Source: CAJCIW01 sp963833965 | Lineage (GTDB): Bacteria; Chlamydiota; Chlamydiia; Chlamydiales; Rhabdochlamydiaceae | Reading direction: 5' to 3' | Assembly (NCBI GenBank): GCA_963833965.1 | Contig: CAWHZZ010000001.1 | Span: forward strand, 434,001-498,000 | DNA: 64,000 nt | Part shown: in pieces, positions 26,873 to 36,223 of the stretch | How the letters are laid out: every line of letters begins with the position of its first letter | How positions within the stretch are numbered: position 1 is the first letter of the stretch | Position numbers and translations under genes: made by a program | Notes under the pieces: model-generated | Seen by the model: only the letters and a program-made list of their open reading frames with translations | Databases searched by the model: none | What the model was told of the DNA's origin: nothing

Positions 26873-27457
26873 CGATTCTTCCGTCACAGGTCCAATGGCG
26901 ATCAGTTTTTTGCCTGTTGGCAACGCGCCAAAAATACTCATGAAAGCGTCTACTGTCGAAGGACTCGTAAACACAATCTCGTCGACAGTTTCTAAATCGG
27001 GTTTAGGCTCCAAGCATTGCGCCACGGTATCGTAGAGATCGCAGGCGTGAAAGCGGATTTGTTTTTCTTCGAAAAATTGAACGATGACTGGCCTCGACAG
27101 AGAAGAGCGCGGCAGAAAAAAATAGGCGCCCTGCAGCGGCAGCGTCTTCAGGAGCTCGACGACGCCCTCTTGCGTTTCATTCTCCGCAACATGGTGAGGT
27201 TTTACCCCACGCATGTTCAGATGCGCGGCGGTGACTTTTCCGATGGCGATGATTGTTTTGTTTTCGACTTTGAATTGACTGAAAAAAACTTTCACCGCAT
27301 TTTTACTGGTGAAGATGATGTGTGTGAAGTGTTCAAGCTCCAAATCTATAGACCGGGGAACAATTTTTATCACTGGGTAATGGATCAGGTGCCCATCGGT
27401 ATGACCTTGGGCTTCAAATGAGGTGGGGTCGGTGCCCAAGTATAAAATTGTCTTCAT
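26855..27457 (-). CDS. hemD: Uroporphyrinogen-III synthase
   Basis: 200 aa. HemD closes hydroxymethylbilane into uroporphyrinogen III with inversion of ring D. Sequence is divergent, as usual for the family, but conserved places are visible: THIIFTSKNAVKVFF, IAIGKVTAAHL, EIVFTSPSTVDAFM and LIAIGPVTEESL. It follows hemC with a four-base overlap, which secures the assignment. Short compared with E. coli HemD (about 246 aa). Confidence 0.88.
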   Translation of the reverse strand: MKTILYLGTDPTSFEAQGHTDGHLIHYPVIKIVPRSIDLELEHFTHIIFTSKNAVKVFFSQFKVENKTIIAIGKVTAAHLNMRGVKPHHVAENETQEGVVELLKTLPLQGAYFFLPRSSLSRPVIVQFFEEKQIRFHACDLYDTVAQCLEPKPDLETVDEIVFTSPSTVDAFMSIFGALPTGKKLIAIGPVTEESLRRKL

Positions 27458-28125
27458 CTTTTATTCCTCACATCAATACAGCGGAAGAGCTCCAGCATTT
27501 CTTGATCATCCTCGCGAGCGATGATGGCGAGCTGCCCTTGCAAGGCCGCTCTTTCTCCTGGCAATGGAATGCGGTTTCGGGAGGTCAGTTTCAATCGGAT
27601 GAGCGCAGCCTCTGCGATGACGATACCGTCGACAACGCCTTGATCTAGCAGAACCAAGCGCGTTTGAATATTTCCACGGACGTCAACGCAGACAAGATCT
27701 GAGCGCAAGTCGCGGATGTTTTTCTCGCGGCGGACGCTGGAGGTGCCGATCTTTGCCCTCAAGGGCAAATTTCCAACAGTTTCCCCCTCTCGCAGCAGAA
27801 TCGAATCGGAAGGGTCGACGCCTCGAGTGAGGGCGGCGAGTACCAATCCATTTGCCAGGGGGTCAGGAAGGTCTTTTGCGGAGTGGATGCTGATGCGGCA
27901 GCCACCGGAGAGCTGCAGGACATCGATTTCTTTGGTGAAAAAGTCGGTCTTCTCTAACGTGCGCAGGGACGTTTTCAGATCTTTATCGCCCGTCGTTTCC
28001 AACCAAATCGGCTCGAATGCGACCTGCGGATGGAATTGTCTTAATTCTTGTAAAATTTCATCGCATTGCGCTTTCGAAAGCGGAGAGCTCCGCGCTCCCA
28101 CAACTACTCTAATTGAGCAATTCAC
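27454..28125 (-). CDS. hemC: Porphobilinogen deaminase (hydroxymethylbilane synthase), short chlamydial form
   Basis: About 223 aa from a GTG at 28125, which has GAGGAGG six bases upstream; an ATG at 28146 reads further into radA and is less likely. Domains 1 and 2 are present: RVVVGARSSPLSKAQ, the substrate-binding HSAKDLPDP, IGTSSVRREKNI and RGNIQTRL. The C-terminal domain 3 that carries the dipyrromethane-cofactor cysteine in E. coli (313 aa) is absent. Chlamydial HemC proteins are also short as I recall. It overlaps radA by 17 bp and hemD by 4 bp. Confidence 0.9.
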   Translation of the reverse strand: MNCSIRVVVGARSSPLSKAQCDEILQELRQFHPQVAFEPIWLETTGDKDLKTSLRTLEKTDFFTKEIDVLQLSGGCRISIHSAKDLPDPLANGLVLAALTRGVDPSDSILLREGETVGNLPLRAKIGTSSVRREKNIRDLRSDLVCVDVRGNIQTRLVLLDQGVVDGIVIAEAALIRLKLTSRNRIPLPGERAALQGQLAIIAREDDQEMLELFRCIDVRNKR

Positions 28126-29479
28126 GGATCGCCTCCTCGACGACATCGACGCCGATGAGGGAAATTTTTTGGGAAAGGTCGGGCGAGATCCCCTTCAGAT
28201 TGCGTTTGGGGCATAAGCAGCGGCGAAAGCCCATGTGGATCGCTTCGCGGATCCGGTTTTCAATGCGGGGCACGCCGCGCACCTCTCCGCCAAGGCCCAC
28301 TTCGCCGAGAATGACCGTCTCCGGATCGATCGGGCGATTGCAAAAGGAAGAGCCGATCGCCATCAAGACGCCGAGATCGACCGCCGGCTCAGAAATTTTC
28401 AGGCCGCCCGCCACCGAGACGAACACATCGCAGTTATGCATCCGGTAGCCCATCTTTTTTTCCAAGACGGCAAGGAGTAGCGCGAGCCGATTTTGATCGA
28501 GGCCCGTCGATTTGCGCGTCGAGGTGGAAAAGGCCGACGCCGCGACGAGCGCTTGCACTTCGATCAAAAGCGCTCGGGAGCCCTCCACCGTGGGAATGAT
28601 CACCGATCCCGAGACCTCTTTCATCCGCTCTTCTAAAAAAATGATCGAGGGGTTGCTCACCTCCGAGAGCCCTTGCTGCCCCATTTGGAACAAAGCAATA
28701 TCATCTGTAGGCCCAAACCGATTTTTCACCGAGCGGAGCAATCGATAACCGTGCTGTCTATCCCCTTCAAAGTCCAATACTGTGTCGACGATGTGCTCGA
28801 GCACGCGAGGCCCTGCGATCTCGCCAGATTTCGTCACGTGGCCGATCAGGAATGTCGCGACACCCGACCCTTTGGCGATGTGCATAAATTCCATCGCCAG
28901 TTCTCTCACCTGGCTGACGGAGCCCGGCGCAGAGGGGAGTTCGCTCTTATACACGATCTGGATTGAGTCGACGATCATGGCATCTGGCTTCAGATGGTCG
29001 ATTTGCGCTTTGATGGAGGAAAAATTTGTTTCGCTGAGCAAATACAAACGGTCGTCGCCCACATTCAGTCGGCTAGCGCGCAGCGATGTCTGCTCAACCG
29101 ATTCTTCCCCGCAAACATAAAGAACCGTGAGCCCTTGCTCCGCAAGATTTTGTGCGAGCTGCAGCATCAGCGTCGATTTTCCGATCCCCGGATCGCCGCC
29201 GATAAGCGAGAGCGAACCTGAAACGATGCCGCCGCCGAGCAGCCGGTCGAACTCCGGCATCTTGGTCGAAATCCGGCGAAATTCGGTAATTGTGATCTCT
29301 TTGACGCGCATCGGCTTCGACGATTCTTTTTTTAGCGCCTCAAACCGCTTGCCCTTCTCCTCAATTTCGACCTCTTGCTGAAAAGTATTCCACTTCTGGC
29401 AGACGGTGCAGCTGCCTGTCCATTTGCTTTGCCGATGCCCACACTCGATGCAACTCCACAGGATTTTCTGTTTAGACAC
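28109..29479 (-). CDS. radA: DNA repair protein RadA
   Basis: 456 aa, standard size. RadA is a RecA-like ATPase and helicase acting in branch migration during recombination repair. It has an N-terminal four-cysteine zinc finger (WSCIECGHRQ, GSCTVCQKW), Walker A GGDPGIGKSTL, the RadA signature KNRFGPTDD and a C-terminal Lon-like domain (LGVLMAIGSSF). It lies between rnc (8-bp overlap) and hemC in the order known from Chlamydia. Confidence 0.96.
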   Translation of the reverse strand: MSKQKILWSCIECGHRQSKWTGSCTVCQKWNTFQQEVEIEEKGKRFEALKKESSKPMRVKEITITEFRRISTKMPEFDRLLGGGIVSGSLSLIGGDPGIGKSTLMLQLAQNLAEQGLTVLYVCGEESVEQTSLRASRLNVGDDRLYLLSETNFSSIKAQIDHLKPDAMIVDSIQIVYKSELPSAPGSVSQVRELAMEFMHIAKGSGVATFLIGHVTKSGEIAGPRVLEHIVDTVLDFEGDRQHGYRLLRSVKNRFGPTDDIALFQMGQQGLSEVSNPSIIFLEERMKEVSGSVIIPTVEGSRALLIEVQALVAASAFSTSTRKSTGLDQNRLALLLAVLEKKMGYRMHNCDVFVSVAGGLKISEPAVDLGVLMAIGSSFCNRPIDPETVILGEVGLGGEVRGVPRIENRIREAIHMGFRRCLCPKRNLKGISPDLSQKISLIGVDVVEEAIRELLN

Positions 29480-30188
29480 TCATCACTCCGAGTTTTTTCA
29501 GCGCATCTTCGGCAGCGGCGACCTCCGCTTCTTTCTTCGAAGAACCTGTCCCCTCGCCCACCTCCGCTTCATCGATGAGGGCGATCACATGGAACATTTT
29601 GCTGTGGTCAGGCCCGGACTCTCTCAGAATTTTATAGGCCGGCGGCTTCTGGTATTTCCTTTGTGAGTAATCCTGCAGCTCCGCTTTCCAATTGCGCAGC
29701 GGTTTTCTCAAATGGGTCTCGATCTTATCGGAAAAGTGCTCAAAGAAAAATTTCTTCGCCGATGCAATATCGGAATCGAGATAGAGCGCTCCAATCAACG
29801 CCTCGAAAAGATCGGCCAAAATCGTCTCCCGTCCGCGCCCTTCGTTCATCCTCTCCCCTTTCCCAAGGAGCACGTAATGCGCGATGCCGAGTTTTCCTAG
29901 CAGCTGCGCGCAGCTGCTTGCCTCGACGATATGGGAGCGCAAATGAGAAAGAAACCCTTCTGGCTCCGATGGAAGCTGAGTATAAAGGTAGTCTGAAATG
30001 AGAAGCCCAAGCACTGAGTCCCCCAAAAATTCCAGCCGTTCATTATGCTGCTGGACGAGGTCGCGGTGCTCGTTGAAAAACGAGCGGTGGACGAAAGCGA
30101 GCACGAGCAGCTGCTTATTTTTGAATGTGTATTTAATTTTTCTCTCGATCTCGGGAATCTGGATGATGAGTTCTTGGACGGAGTTCAT
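29472..30188 (-). CDS. rnc: Ribonuclease III
   Basis: 238 aa. RNase III cleaves double-stranded RNA in rRNA and mRNA processing. The signature ERLEFLGDSVLGLL carries the catalytic acidic residues, with the second cluster in ADLFEALIGALYLD. The C-terminal double-stranded RNA-binding domain (AELQDYSQRK to KKEAEVAAAEDAL) is complete. First of the rnc-radA-hemC-hemD unit. Confidence 0.96.
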   Translation of the reverse strand: MNSVQELIIQIPEIERKIKYTFKNKQLLVLAFVHRSFFNEHRDLVQQHNERLEFLGDSVLGLLISDYLYTQLPSEPEGFLSHLRSHIVEASSCAQLLGKLGIAHYVLLGKGERMNEGRGRETILADLFEALIGALYLDSDIASAKKFFFEHFSDKIETHLRKPLRNWKAELQDYSQRKYQKPPAYKILRESGPDHSKMFHVIALIDEAEVGEGTGSSKKEAEVAAAEDALKKLGVMSV

Positions 30189-30289
30189 GATTTGTTTGAA
30201 ATTTTAAAATAAAATTCGATTATCGCTGAGCCGGAAAAGATAATCAAGCCCTTTACTTTATTCGATTCTCTAATCATACTCAAACTTCT

Positions 30290-31477
30290 ATGGTCAAACT
30301 CAATCCCCACTTTAAGCGGTTAAAACGCGAGTACATTTTTCCGATTATCGATCAAAAACTCGCCGATTTAAAAGAAGGCAGCCCCGATGTGCAGGTCCTG
30401 AATTTCGGGGTTGGCGATGTGGCGCTGCCGCTCGCGCCATCGATTGCCAAGGCGATTGCCTCGAGCGTTGAGGAAATGACGACGGAAAAAGGGATGCGAG
30501 GATACGGGCCGCACAACGGCTATCTTTTTTTGCGCGAGGCGATTGCGAAGAACGAGTTTTCCCATCTAGGGATTGGGCCAGACGAGATTTTTGTCTCCGA
30601 TGGCGCCAATGGCGATACGGTGAACATTTTAGACCTGTTTAGCCAATCCAGCGCTGTCGCGATTACTGATCCGACCTATCCGGCGTATTTGGATTCGACG
30701 ATCCTGTCGGGAAGAAAAAAAATCTTCACCCTGCCCTGCTTGCCGGAAAATCAATTCGCTCCCCTGCCCCCAAAAGAGTCATGCGACATCGTCTATCTCT
30801 GCTCTCCGAACAATCCGACGGGAGTTGCGATGGACCGCCAGGCGCTCCAGCGCTGGGTGGACTATGCGAGGAAACATCACGCGCTTCTTCTCATCGACAA
30901 TGCGTATGAAGCGTTTATCTCTTCGCCGGATGTCCCGCGCAGCATCTTCGAGATTCCCGGCGCTAAGGAATGCGCGATTGAATTCCGCAGCTTCTCAAAG
31001 ACTGCGGGCTTTACCGGAATTCGCTGCGCCTATACGATCCTTCCCAAAACGGTCAAAGCGCAGTTAGGAAGGAAATCCCTATCGCTTCACCCGTATTGGG
31101 ATAGGCGCCAAGCGACAAAATTCAATGGAGTCGCCTATCCGATACAGCGCGGCGCCGAGGCCGTTTATTCCAAAGAAGGGCAAAAGGAGACGCGCGCGCA
31201 AGTCGCCCTGTATTTGGAGCAGGCGAAGCGGCTAAAGCAAGGGCTGGAGAAGCTTGGGTTCACAGTGTACGGCGGGTTCGATTCTCCTTACATTTGGTGG
31301 AAAACTCCGCAGGGTCTCGCTTCCTGGGATTTTTTTGATCTTCTCTTGAAAAAATGTCATCTGATCTCCATACCTGGAAGAGGATTTGGGCCGCATGGAG
31401 AAGGTTATGTAAGGCTTTCGGCATTCACAACTGCGGATAAAACGGCCTTGGCCCTTGAACGATTAAATACTTTATAA
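30290..31477 (+). CDS. dapL: LL-diaminopimelate aminotransferase
   Basis: 395 aa, PLP-dependent class I aminotransferase. DapL converts tetrahydrodipicolinate to LL-diaminopimelate in one step, the lysine/peptidoglycan route used by Chlamydiae and plants. Visible are GYGPHNGYLFLREAI, CSPNNPTGVAMD and the Schiff-base lysine in RSFSKTAGFTGIRC. It is followed after three bases by the gene at 31481, its usual chlamydial partner. Confidence 0.92.
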   Translation: MVKLNPHFKRLKREYIFPIIDQKLADLKEGSPDVQVLNFGVGDVALPLAPSIAKAIASSVEEMTTEKGMRGYGPHNGYLFLREAIAKNEFSHLGIGPDEIFVSDGANGDTVNILDLFSQSSAVAITDPTYPAYLDSTILSGRKKIFTLPCLPENQFAPLPPKESCDIVYLCSPNNPTGVAMDRQALQRWVDYARKHHALLLIDNAYEAFISSPDVPRSIFEIPGAKECAIEFRSFSKTAGFTGIRCAYTILPKTVKAQLGRKSLSLHPYWDRRQATKFNGVAYPIQRGAEAVYSKEGQKETRAQVALYLEQAKRLKQGLEKLGFTVYGGFDSPYIWWKTPQGLASWDFFDLLLKKCHLISIPGRGFGPHGEGYVRLSAFTTADKTALALERLNTL

Positions 31478-31480
31478 CAT

Positions 31481-32161
31481 ATGCGTTTCGCTATTACTGC
31501 TGATCATCGAGAATTTTTCAATAAGAACAACTACATCGAATTTGAAAACATTGTTCCCGCCGAGCAGATCAACTCTCTCAAAAAAAATTCGGAAGAGACG
31601 ATTGCAAAACGGCTGAAGATGGCGACTCCCAAACTCAAAGAAAAGACGGCCCCGGAGATCTACCAGGCGGGCTACGATCTTTGGCGCGACAATGAAGAGA
31701 TAAAAAAAATCACCCAGAAGCAGGCTTTTGCCGCAGTGGCCTCCGAACTCTTTCAAGCGCTTCCGCTGCGTTACGCGTTCGATCAATATTTCTCTATGAT
31801 TCAATGCACGGCAGGCTCGCCCTATGATGTTCCATTGTCCCTTCAAGAAATATCCTGTCTCAATCCCCTCGCCGGCGGATTGATTTTGCCGCTTGAAGAT
31901 TTAGCTTTTCCGCCGACTTTTTTTCCAATGCCGCTGAAAAAAGGAAGCGCCCTATTCATTGCTCCGACATTTGCTCTGCCTTGGCCTCATCTCTTTTCCA
32001 CATGCGGGCTGAATTTCTTCCTGATCGCCTATGCGCAGGAAAAAACATTTTTTAAAGGCGGCGTTCACGACCCTCATTCGGCCTCATTGAAAAAACTCGG
32101 CTACGCGATCAACGACCAACTCAAGGATTCCTTGCATCCGATTGTTCTAAGAAAGGGTTAA
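31481..32161 (+). CDS. Conserved chlamydial protein, phytanoyl-CoA dioxygenase-like N-terminus
   Basis: 226 aa. It appears to be the homologue of the conserved hypothetical next to the dapL gene in Chlamydia (CT391 as I recall). The N-terminus, REFFNKNNYIEFENIVPAEQINSLKK, is like the opening of phytanoyl-CoA dioxygenase-type proteins. I do not see the complete iron-binding HxD...H pattern, so activity is doubtful. Tight spacing (three bases) behind dapL indicates co-transcription. Confidence 0.75.
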   Translation: MRFAITADHREFFNKNNYIEFENIVPAEQINSLKKNSEETIAKRLKMATPKLKEKTAPEIYQAGYDLWRDNEEIKKITQKQAFAAVASELFQALPLRYAFDQYFSMIQCTAGSPYDVPLSLQEISCLNPLAGGLILPLEDLAFPPTFFPMPLKKGSALFIAPTFALPWPHLFSTCGLNFFLIAYAQEKTFFKGGVHDPHSASLKKLGYAINDQLKDSLHPIVLRKG

Positions 32162-32213
32162 CGGAACGCGAGTCATATTAGAAAAAAATTACGACAAGAT
32201 GCTATGCGCCGCC

Positions 32214-33554
32214 TTAAGGGCCACCCAATAATGCGGCTTGTTTGAACTCGCGGCTCGAATCGATCACATGCCGGGAAAGCCCCATGACGCCGATCAGGTT
32301 AATGAAGAGCATGAAGGTGATCGCGATGTCGGCAAGCGTCCAGATCATATCGACATGCATGACGCTGCCGATCGGCACAAGAGCGATGTAGGTGTACCGG
32401 AACCACTTCTGTTTGTCGGGGCCGACTAAAAACTCTAAAGCTTTTTCACCGCAATACGCCCAAGCTAAGATCGTCGTGTAGGCAAAAAGAATGAGAGCAA
32501 GGATAACGATGTAGCCGCCGATGGGGGTGCCGAGGCCTTTTGTAAAGGCAAAGGTGACCATGTTTGTGCTCTGCAGGCCGGGCTCTTGCCAAGCTCCAGT
32601 TAGGATGAGAACGAGGCCGGTCGCCGTGCAAACGATCATCACCATCAAAGGGGCGACGAGTGTCGCGATGCCGTCCATGACGGGATGGTCGGAGCGGGCG
32701 TTGGACTGCAGGATCGGCACAATTCCGGTTCCTGCGTCGGTGGCAAATAGCCCTCTGTCAAACCCAGTAGTAATGATTTTAACGATGCTGAACCCCATCA
32801 CTCCCCCAGCAACGGCGGAAAAGCCGAATGCGTGCTGGACCATCAACGTTAAAGCTTCGAAAACGCGGTCGTGGTTCATGCCGATGATGACAGCGGCAGT
32901 CCCCAAATAAAGAAATGCTTTAAAGGGAACAACGAGAGAGGCGAAATTGGAGAGCCGCTTGATCCCGCCTAAAATGACAAAGCCGACCAGGGCCGCAATG
33001 GCAAGGCTCGTGTAGAGGGGATTAAAACCCATTTTTTGCAACGGGAGGACGATCGAATTGATCTGGGCGAAATTCCCCACTGTGACCGCTCCAAAAATCG
33101 TGAATACGCAAAAGAGCATCGCCAATTTTTTAAACCCTAGCCCGTCGCGCAAATAGTACATCGGACCACCCGCATATTCCTGATTCTTCATTTTGCTGCG
33201 GTAAGAGATCCCTAGAATACAGCTGGCGTATTGGATAGCAGCCCCAAAAAAGGCCATGATCCACATCCAGACGAGCGCTCCCGGGCCTCCCGTGGCAATC
33301 GCGACGGCCATCCCGGAAATGTTCCCCGTGCCAAAATTCCCCGCTAAGACGGTGGAAAGCGCTGCAAAACGGCTGATATTGCCCTTGCTTTCCAAATTGG
33401 GAGAAATCAAGCTTTTAAAGCTTTTTTTGAGCTGAGATACTTGGACAAAACGCAATTTGAGGGTGAGATAGATCCCTGCACCGAGGATGGCTGGGAAAAT
33501 AGCGAACAGCGTGAAATGGTGGTTAAAACTTTCTAACAGGCCTTTTAAGTCCAT
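32214..33554 (-). CDS. Sodium:alanine symporter, AGCS family (copy 1)
   Basis: 446 aa, about 11 membrane segments. AGCS hallmarks include GTGNISGMAVAIATGGPGALVWMW, AGGPMYYLRDG, and ATDAGTGIVPILQSNARSDHPV. It imports alanine or glycine with sodium. Stands alone, with the dapL pair convergent at its end. A second AGCS gene lies at 39328-40662; the two are distinct paralogues. Confidence 0.93.
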   Translation of the reverse strand: MDLKGLLESFNHHFTLFAIFPAILGAGIYLTLKLRFVQVSQLKKSFKSLISPNLESKGNISRFAALSTVLAGNFGTGNISGMAVAIATGGPGALVWMWIMAFFGAAIQYASCILGISYRSKMKNQEYAGGPMYYLRDGLGFKKLAMLFCVFTIFGAVTVGNFAQINSIVLPLQKMGFNPLYTSLAIAALVGFVILGGIKRLSNFASLVVPFKAFLYLGTAAVIIGMNHDRVFEALTLMVQHAFGFSAVAGGVMGFSIVKIITTGFDRGLFATDAGTGIVPILQSNARSDHPVMDGIATLVAPLMVMIVCTATGLVLILTGAWQEPGLQSTNMVTFAFTKGLGTPIGGYIVILALILFAYTTILAWAYCGEKALEFLVGPDKQKWFRYTYIALVPIGSVMHVDMIWTLADIAITFMLFINLIGVMGLSRHVIDSSREFKQAALLGGP

Positions 33555-33734
33555 GACTCCTTCTCTCTTTTATTTCGATTCGGGTTGTGATTAGAAATTA
33601 AGGGAAAATTAATTATAGCACCTTGCGGTGCCAAAGGAGGAGAAGGACGAGGCAGTGTAATAGAAATTCAATCGCTTCATGGAAGGGAATGTACCATGAA
33701 GTTGATTTTCACAGGAAGACAAGACATTATTTAA

Positions 33735-33755
33735 CCGGCCCCCAATGGGGGCCGG
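33735..33755. terminator. GC-rich hairpin at the 3' end of the F-box gene
   Basis: Perfect 9-bp stem CCGGCCCCC / GGGGGCCGG with a three-base loop, 8 bp beyond the minus-strand stop at 33763. The T-run after it is poor, so termination strength is uncertain. Confidence 0.55.
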
Positions 33756-33762
33756 AGTTTGA

Positions 33763-34719
33763 TCAATGCAGCGTTAACGCTCCATTGGGATATAAGACCT
33801 TTGCAGAAAGGATGGGAACGGCGCCAAGCGCATCGCAAGCCGTATTCCCAAAATGAAAGCAGGGCCCTCCCGGGTGGGTAAAATGAGAAGTCACGACGGA
33901 TCCGGTAAGGGTTTCATCCGATGTCTGGGAAAACTCATCTAATAGAGCGCAATCCTTCGCTGCAAGCTTTTTCCCCAAATTGAAGTAATAGCGGGTGCAC
34001 AGCGGCACGATTTCATGGCCCTGCAATTTCAAAAGGTCCTTTTGCTCTGCTTTCGACTTATCGAAAGTTTGCGGAGGGGCCTCGATACGCATGATGGTCA
34101 CTTTGGCTGTTTTTGCCACCTTGCTGCATTGGTTTAGGATCTCTTGCACTTTCGCTGCAGGCAGATACGCCTCGTTGAAAATGCCCTTGATCCCCATTTT
34201 TTTCGCTGCGTGATGGCCGAGGATTTTCACATTTTTAAGGGAATGCTGCACAAGCATCCCTTGTTCTTTCTCTTGGCCTGTCGCTTCGAAATCTCCGTTG
34301 TTGAGGAGGTCGTCAAATAAAAGCGCGTCATAAGGGACGTCCCAATCCGTGGGCTCAACGACGACGACAAACGCGCCGCTCATTTTTTTTTGAGGCTCAT
34401 AGCCGTCCATCCCCGCTTTCAACATGTTGAAAATTTCTTCGCTGATCATCGGCACTTGACCGAAAAATTTCCCAAAGGGAGCGCTTTTTTTTGCACTGTG
34501 GGTGATACTGTGCATGAATATAAAATCTTCTTTAGCAGTTGTTGTGTGACCAACAATGCCGGGGATTTTTTCTTTGTCAAATATTTGCAGCCAAATGCCG
34601 TAATATTGCATGGCTGTGTTCCACTCCTTGCACACTTGTGAGCAAGAGAGAATGTCGGCGAGGCCTAATGGACCTGTTATTTTTGACAGGGTGTCTTGAT
34701 TGAGAGTTGTCGTGGACAT
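33763..34719 (-). CDS. F-box domain protein with conserved C-terminal domain (paralogue A)
   Basis: 318 aa. An F-box lies at about residues 10-45 (LADILSCSQVCKEWNTAM, then W). The remaining 270 residues have no known fold but align over their length with the 62253-63167 protein. Shared marks are KEDFIF / KNDFVF, FGQVPMISEE / VGAVPKIREE, VVVEP, HSLKNVKIL / YSFKNVVIL, ILNQCSKVA / ILKQCSRIA, and GHEIVPLCTRYYF / GCEMVSLRTRGLF. It is a likely host-targeted Skp1-binding adaptor with a family-specific recognition domain. Upstream 34720-34906 is A/T-rich. Confidence 0.75.
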   Translation of the reverse strand: MSTTTLNQDTLSKITGPLGLADILSCSQVCKEWNTAMQYYGIWLQIFDKEKIPGIVGHTTTAKEDFIFMHSITHSAKKSAPFGKFFGQVPMISEEIFNMLKAGMDGYEPQKKMSGAFVVVVEPTDWDVPYDALLFDDLLNNGDFEATGQEKEQGMLVQHSLKNVKILGHHAAKKMGIKGIFNEAYLPAAKVQEILNQCSKVAKTAKVTIMRIEAPPQTFDKSKAEQKDLLKLQGHEIVPLCTRYYFNLGKKLAAKDCALLDEFSQTSDETLTGSVVTSHFTHPGGPCFHFGNTACDALGAVPILSAKVLYPNGALTLH

Positions 34720-34906
34720 ATTTTTTTTCCGTTAAAGTTAAAAATAATTCTTTAAAAATGAATGTGGGTGAAAAAATAGAATGTGGGGGATTATCCCCGC
34801 CGGTAGGCGGAGCAAACGGAAAAAAAGGAAACTGAGTTTTTAAGAAAACACGGTAACATAAATTGTCGGAAATTATAGTGCGACAACAGGATTAATGCAA
34901 GAACAA

Positions 34907-36214
34907 TTACTTCTTTTTGGTGTGCTCTTGTTCGAATTGTTCGAGGAGCTGGTTGCCCTCTTCGATCGCTTTGTCCAAGGCCTCTTTTGCCGTCAGTCTG
35001 CCATTGAAGGCGTCTTCAAGGCGGTCGATGATATTATCGCGGATGAGGGTGTAATTGCCGAGACGGATGCCCTTCGTGTAAGGCGTGATCTTGTTGTTCA
35101 TCACTTCTAGAACGGCAATCTCGGCGGCGGGATTCTTATTGTAAAAGCCTTTCTTCTTGGAAAGATAATAGGCAGCCTCGGTGATCGGGAGATATCCTGT
35201 TTGTTGATGCCAGTAGGCCTGCACTTCAGGAAGGGAGAGGTAGGCAAAGAAATGAGCGATGCCGCGATTGATCTCTTCATCAAAGCCCTTCATGGCCCAA
35301 AGAGAGGAGCCGCCGATGCTGAGTCGGTAAGGAGAATCATTGATGTCGCCCCAATAAGGGATGAAACCGACGCCGATGGGGTGCGCCGACATTTTCTTGA
35401 GCATCGGAAAGCGGTTGGACCCTTGCAGAAGCATGGCAGTCTCACCGTCGGCAAATGCCTTTTCCGGCTGCTCATTAAAGCGCCCAGCGTATTTAAAGAT
35501 CCCCTTCTTTTGCCATTCGACAAGTTTTTCAACGTGTCTGATTTGATAGGGCCCATTGAAGGTGAGACGCGCTCCCAAGCCACCAAACCCATTCTCCTGG
35601 GTTGCGAAAGGGAGATTGTGCCAGCAGCAGGTGTATTCGAGATGATAGGCAGCCGGCCAGGCAGTGACAAAGCCGGAATAACCGGCATTGACTAATTTGA
35701 TCCCCATCTTTTCGATCTCTTCCCATGTTTTTGGGGGCTTTTCGGGATCAAGTCCAGCATCGGCGAAAGCCTTTTTATTGTAGAATAAGATCCCCGTCGA
35801 TGCGTTCCAAGGGAGGGAATACATTTTCTGGTCAGGAGTGGAGTAGAAGTCTCTGACGGCGTCGATGTAGACGTCGGAATCAAATTTTTTAAAGTATTTG
35901 CGCATGAGAATGTCGACGGGATAGAAAACCTCGGACCGGAGCATCATCGTCTGCGTGGCCACTTCAGACACTTGAAGAATGTGAGGGGGATTTCCTTGCT
36001 CGAATGCTTCGAGGCCGCGATTAAAAACTTCGGTGTAGTTGCCATTTTTTACCAGGACGACGTGGTACATCCCCGATTGATGATTGAAATCGTCGACGAT
36101 CTCAGCAAATTTCTCGTAAATATATCCCTCGAACGCATGCCAAAGAACAATTTCTTCCTTGGCAAAAAGAGAGAAATTAAGAAGAGCAAAAAAAGAAAAA
36201 AATAATTTTTTCAT
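34907..36214 (-). CDS. ugpB: Extracellular solute-binding protein, UgpB-like
   Basis: About 435 aa from the ATG at 36214 (an upstream TTG is less likely). A signal peptide, MKKLFFSFFALLNFSLFA, is followed by a family 1 solute-binding fold: EIVLWHAFEGYIYEKF, PHILQVSEVATQTMM, GDINDSPYRLSIGGSSLWAM. This resembles UgpB, the sn-glycerol-3-phosphate-binding protein. No permease or ATPase gene is near. It starts 10 bases after hemG on the same strand, so it may share its transcript. Ligand is inferred from resemblance only. Confidence 0.78.
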   Translation of the reverse strand: MKKLFFSFFALLNFSLFAKEEIVLWHAFEGYIYEKFAEIVDDFNHQSGMYHVVLVKNGNYTEVFNRGLEAFEQGNPPHILQVSEVATQTMMLRSEVFYPVDILMRKYFKKFDSDVYIDAVRDFYSTPDQKMYSLPWNASTGILFYNKKAFADAGLDPEKPPKTWEEIEKMGIKLVNAGYSGFVTAWPAAYHLEYTCCWHNLPFATQENGFGGLGARLTFNGPYQIRHVEKLVEWQKKGIFKYAGRFNEQPEKAFADGETAMLLQGSNRFPMLKKMSAHPIGVGFIPYWGDINDSPYRLSIGGSSLWAMKGFDEEINRGIAHFFAYLSLPEVQAYWHQQTGYLPITEAAYYLSKKKGFYNKNPAAEIAVLEVMNNKITPYTKGIRLGNYTLIRDNIIDRLEDAFNGRLTAKEALDKAIEEGNQLLEQFEQEHTKKK

Positions 36215-36223
36215 GATAAACAA

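Noticed and set aside
33623..33856. 77-codon frame between the AGCS and F-box genes
   Set aside because: It is mostly antisense to the F-box gene end and crosses a terminator hairpin; no credible start.
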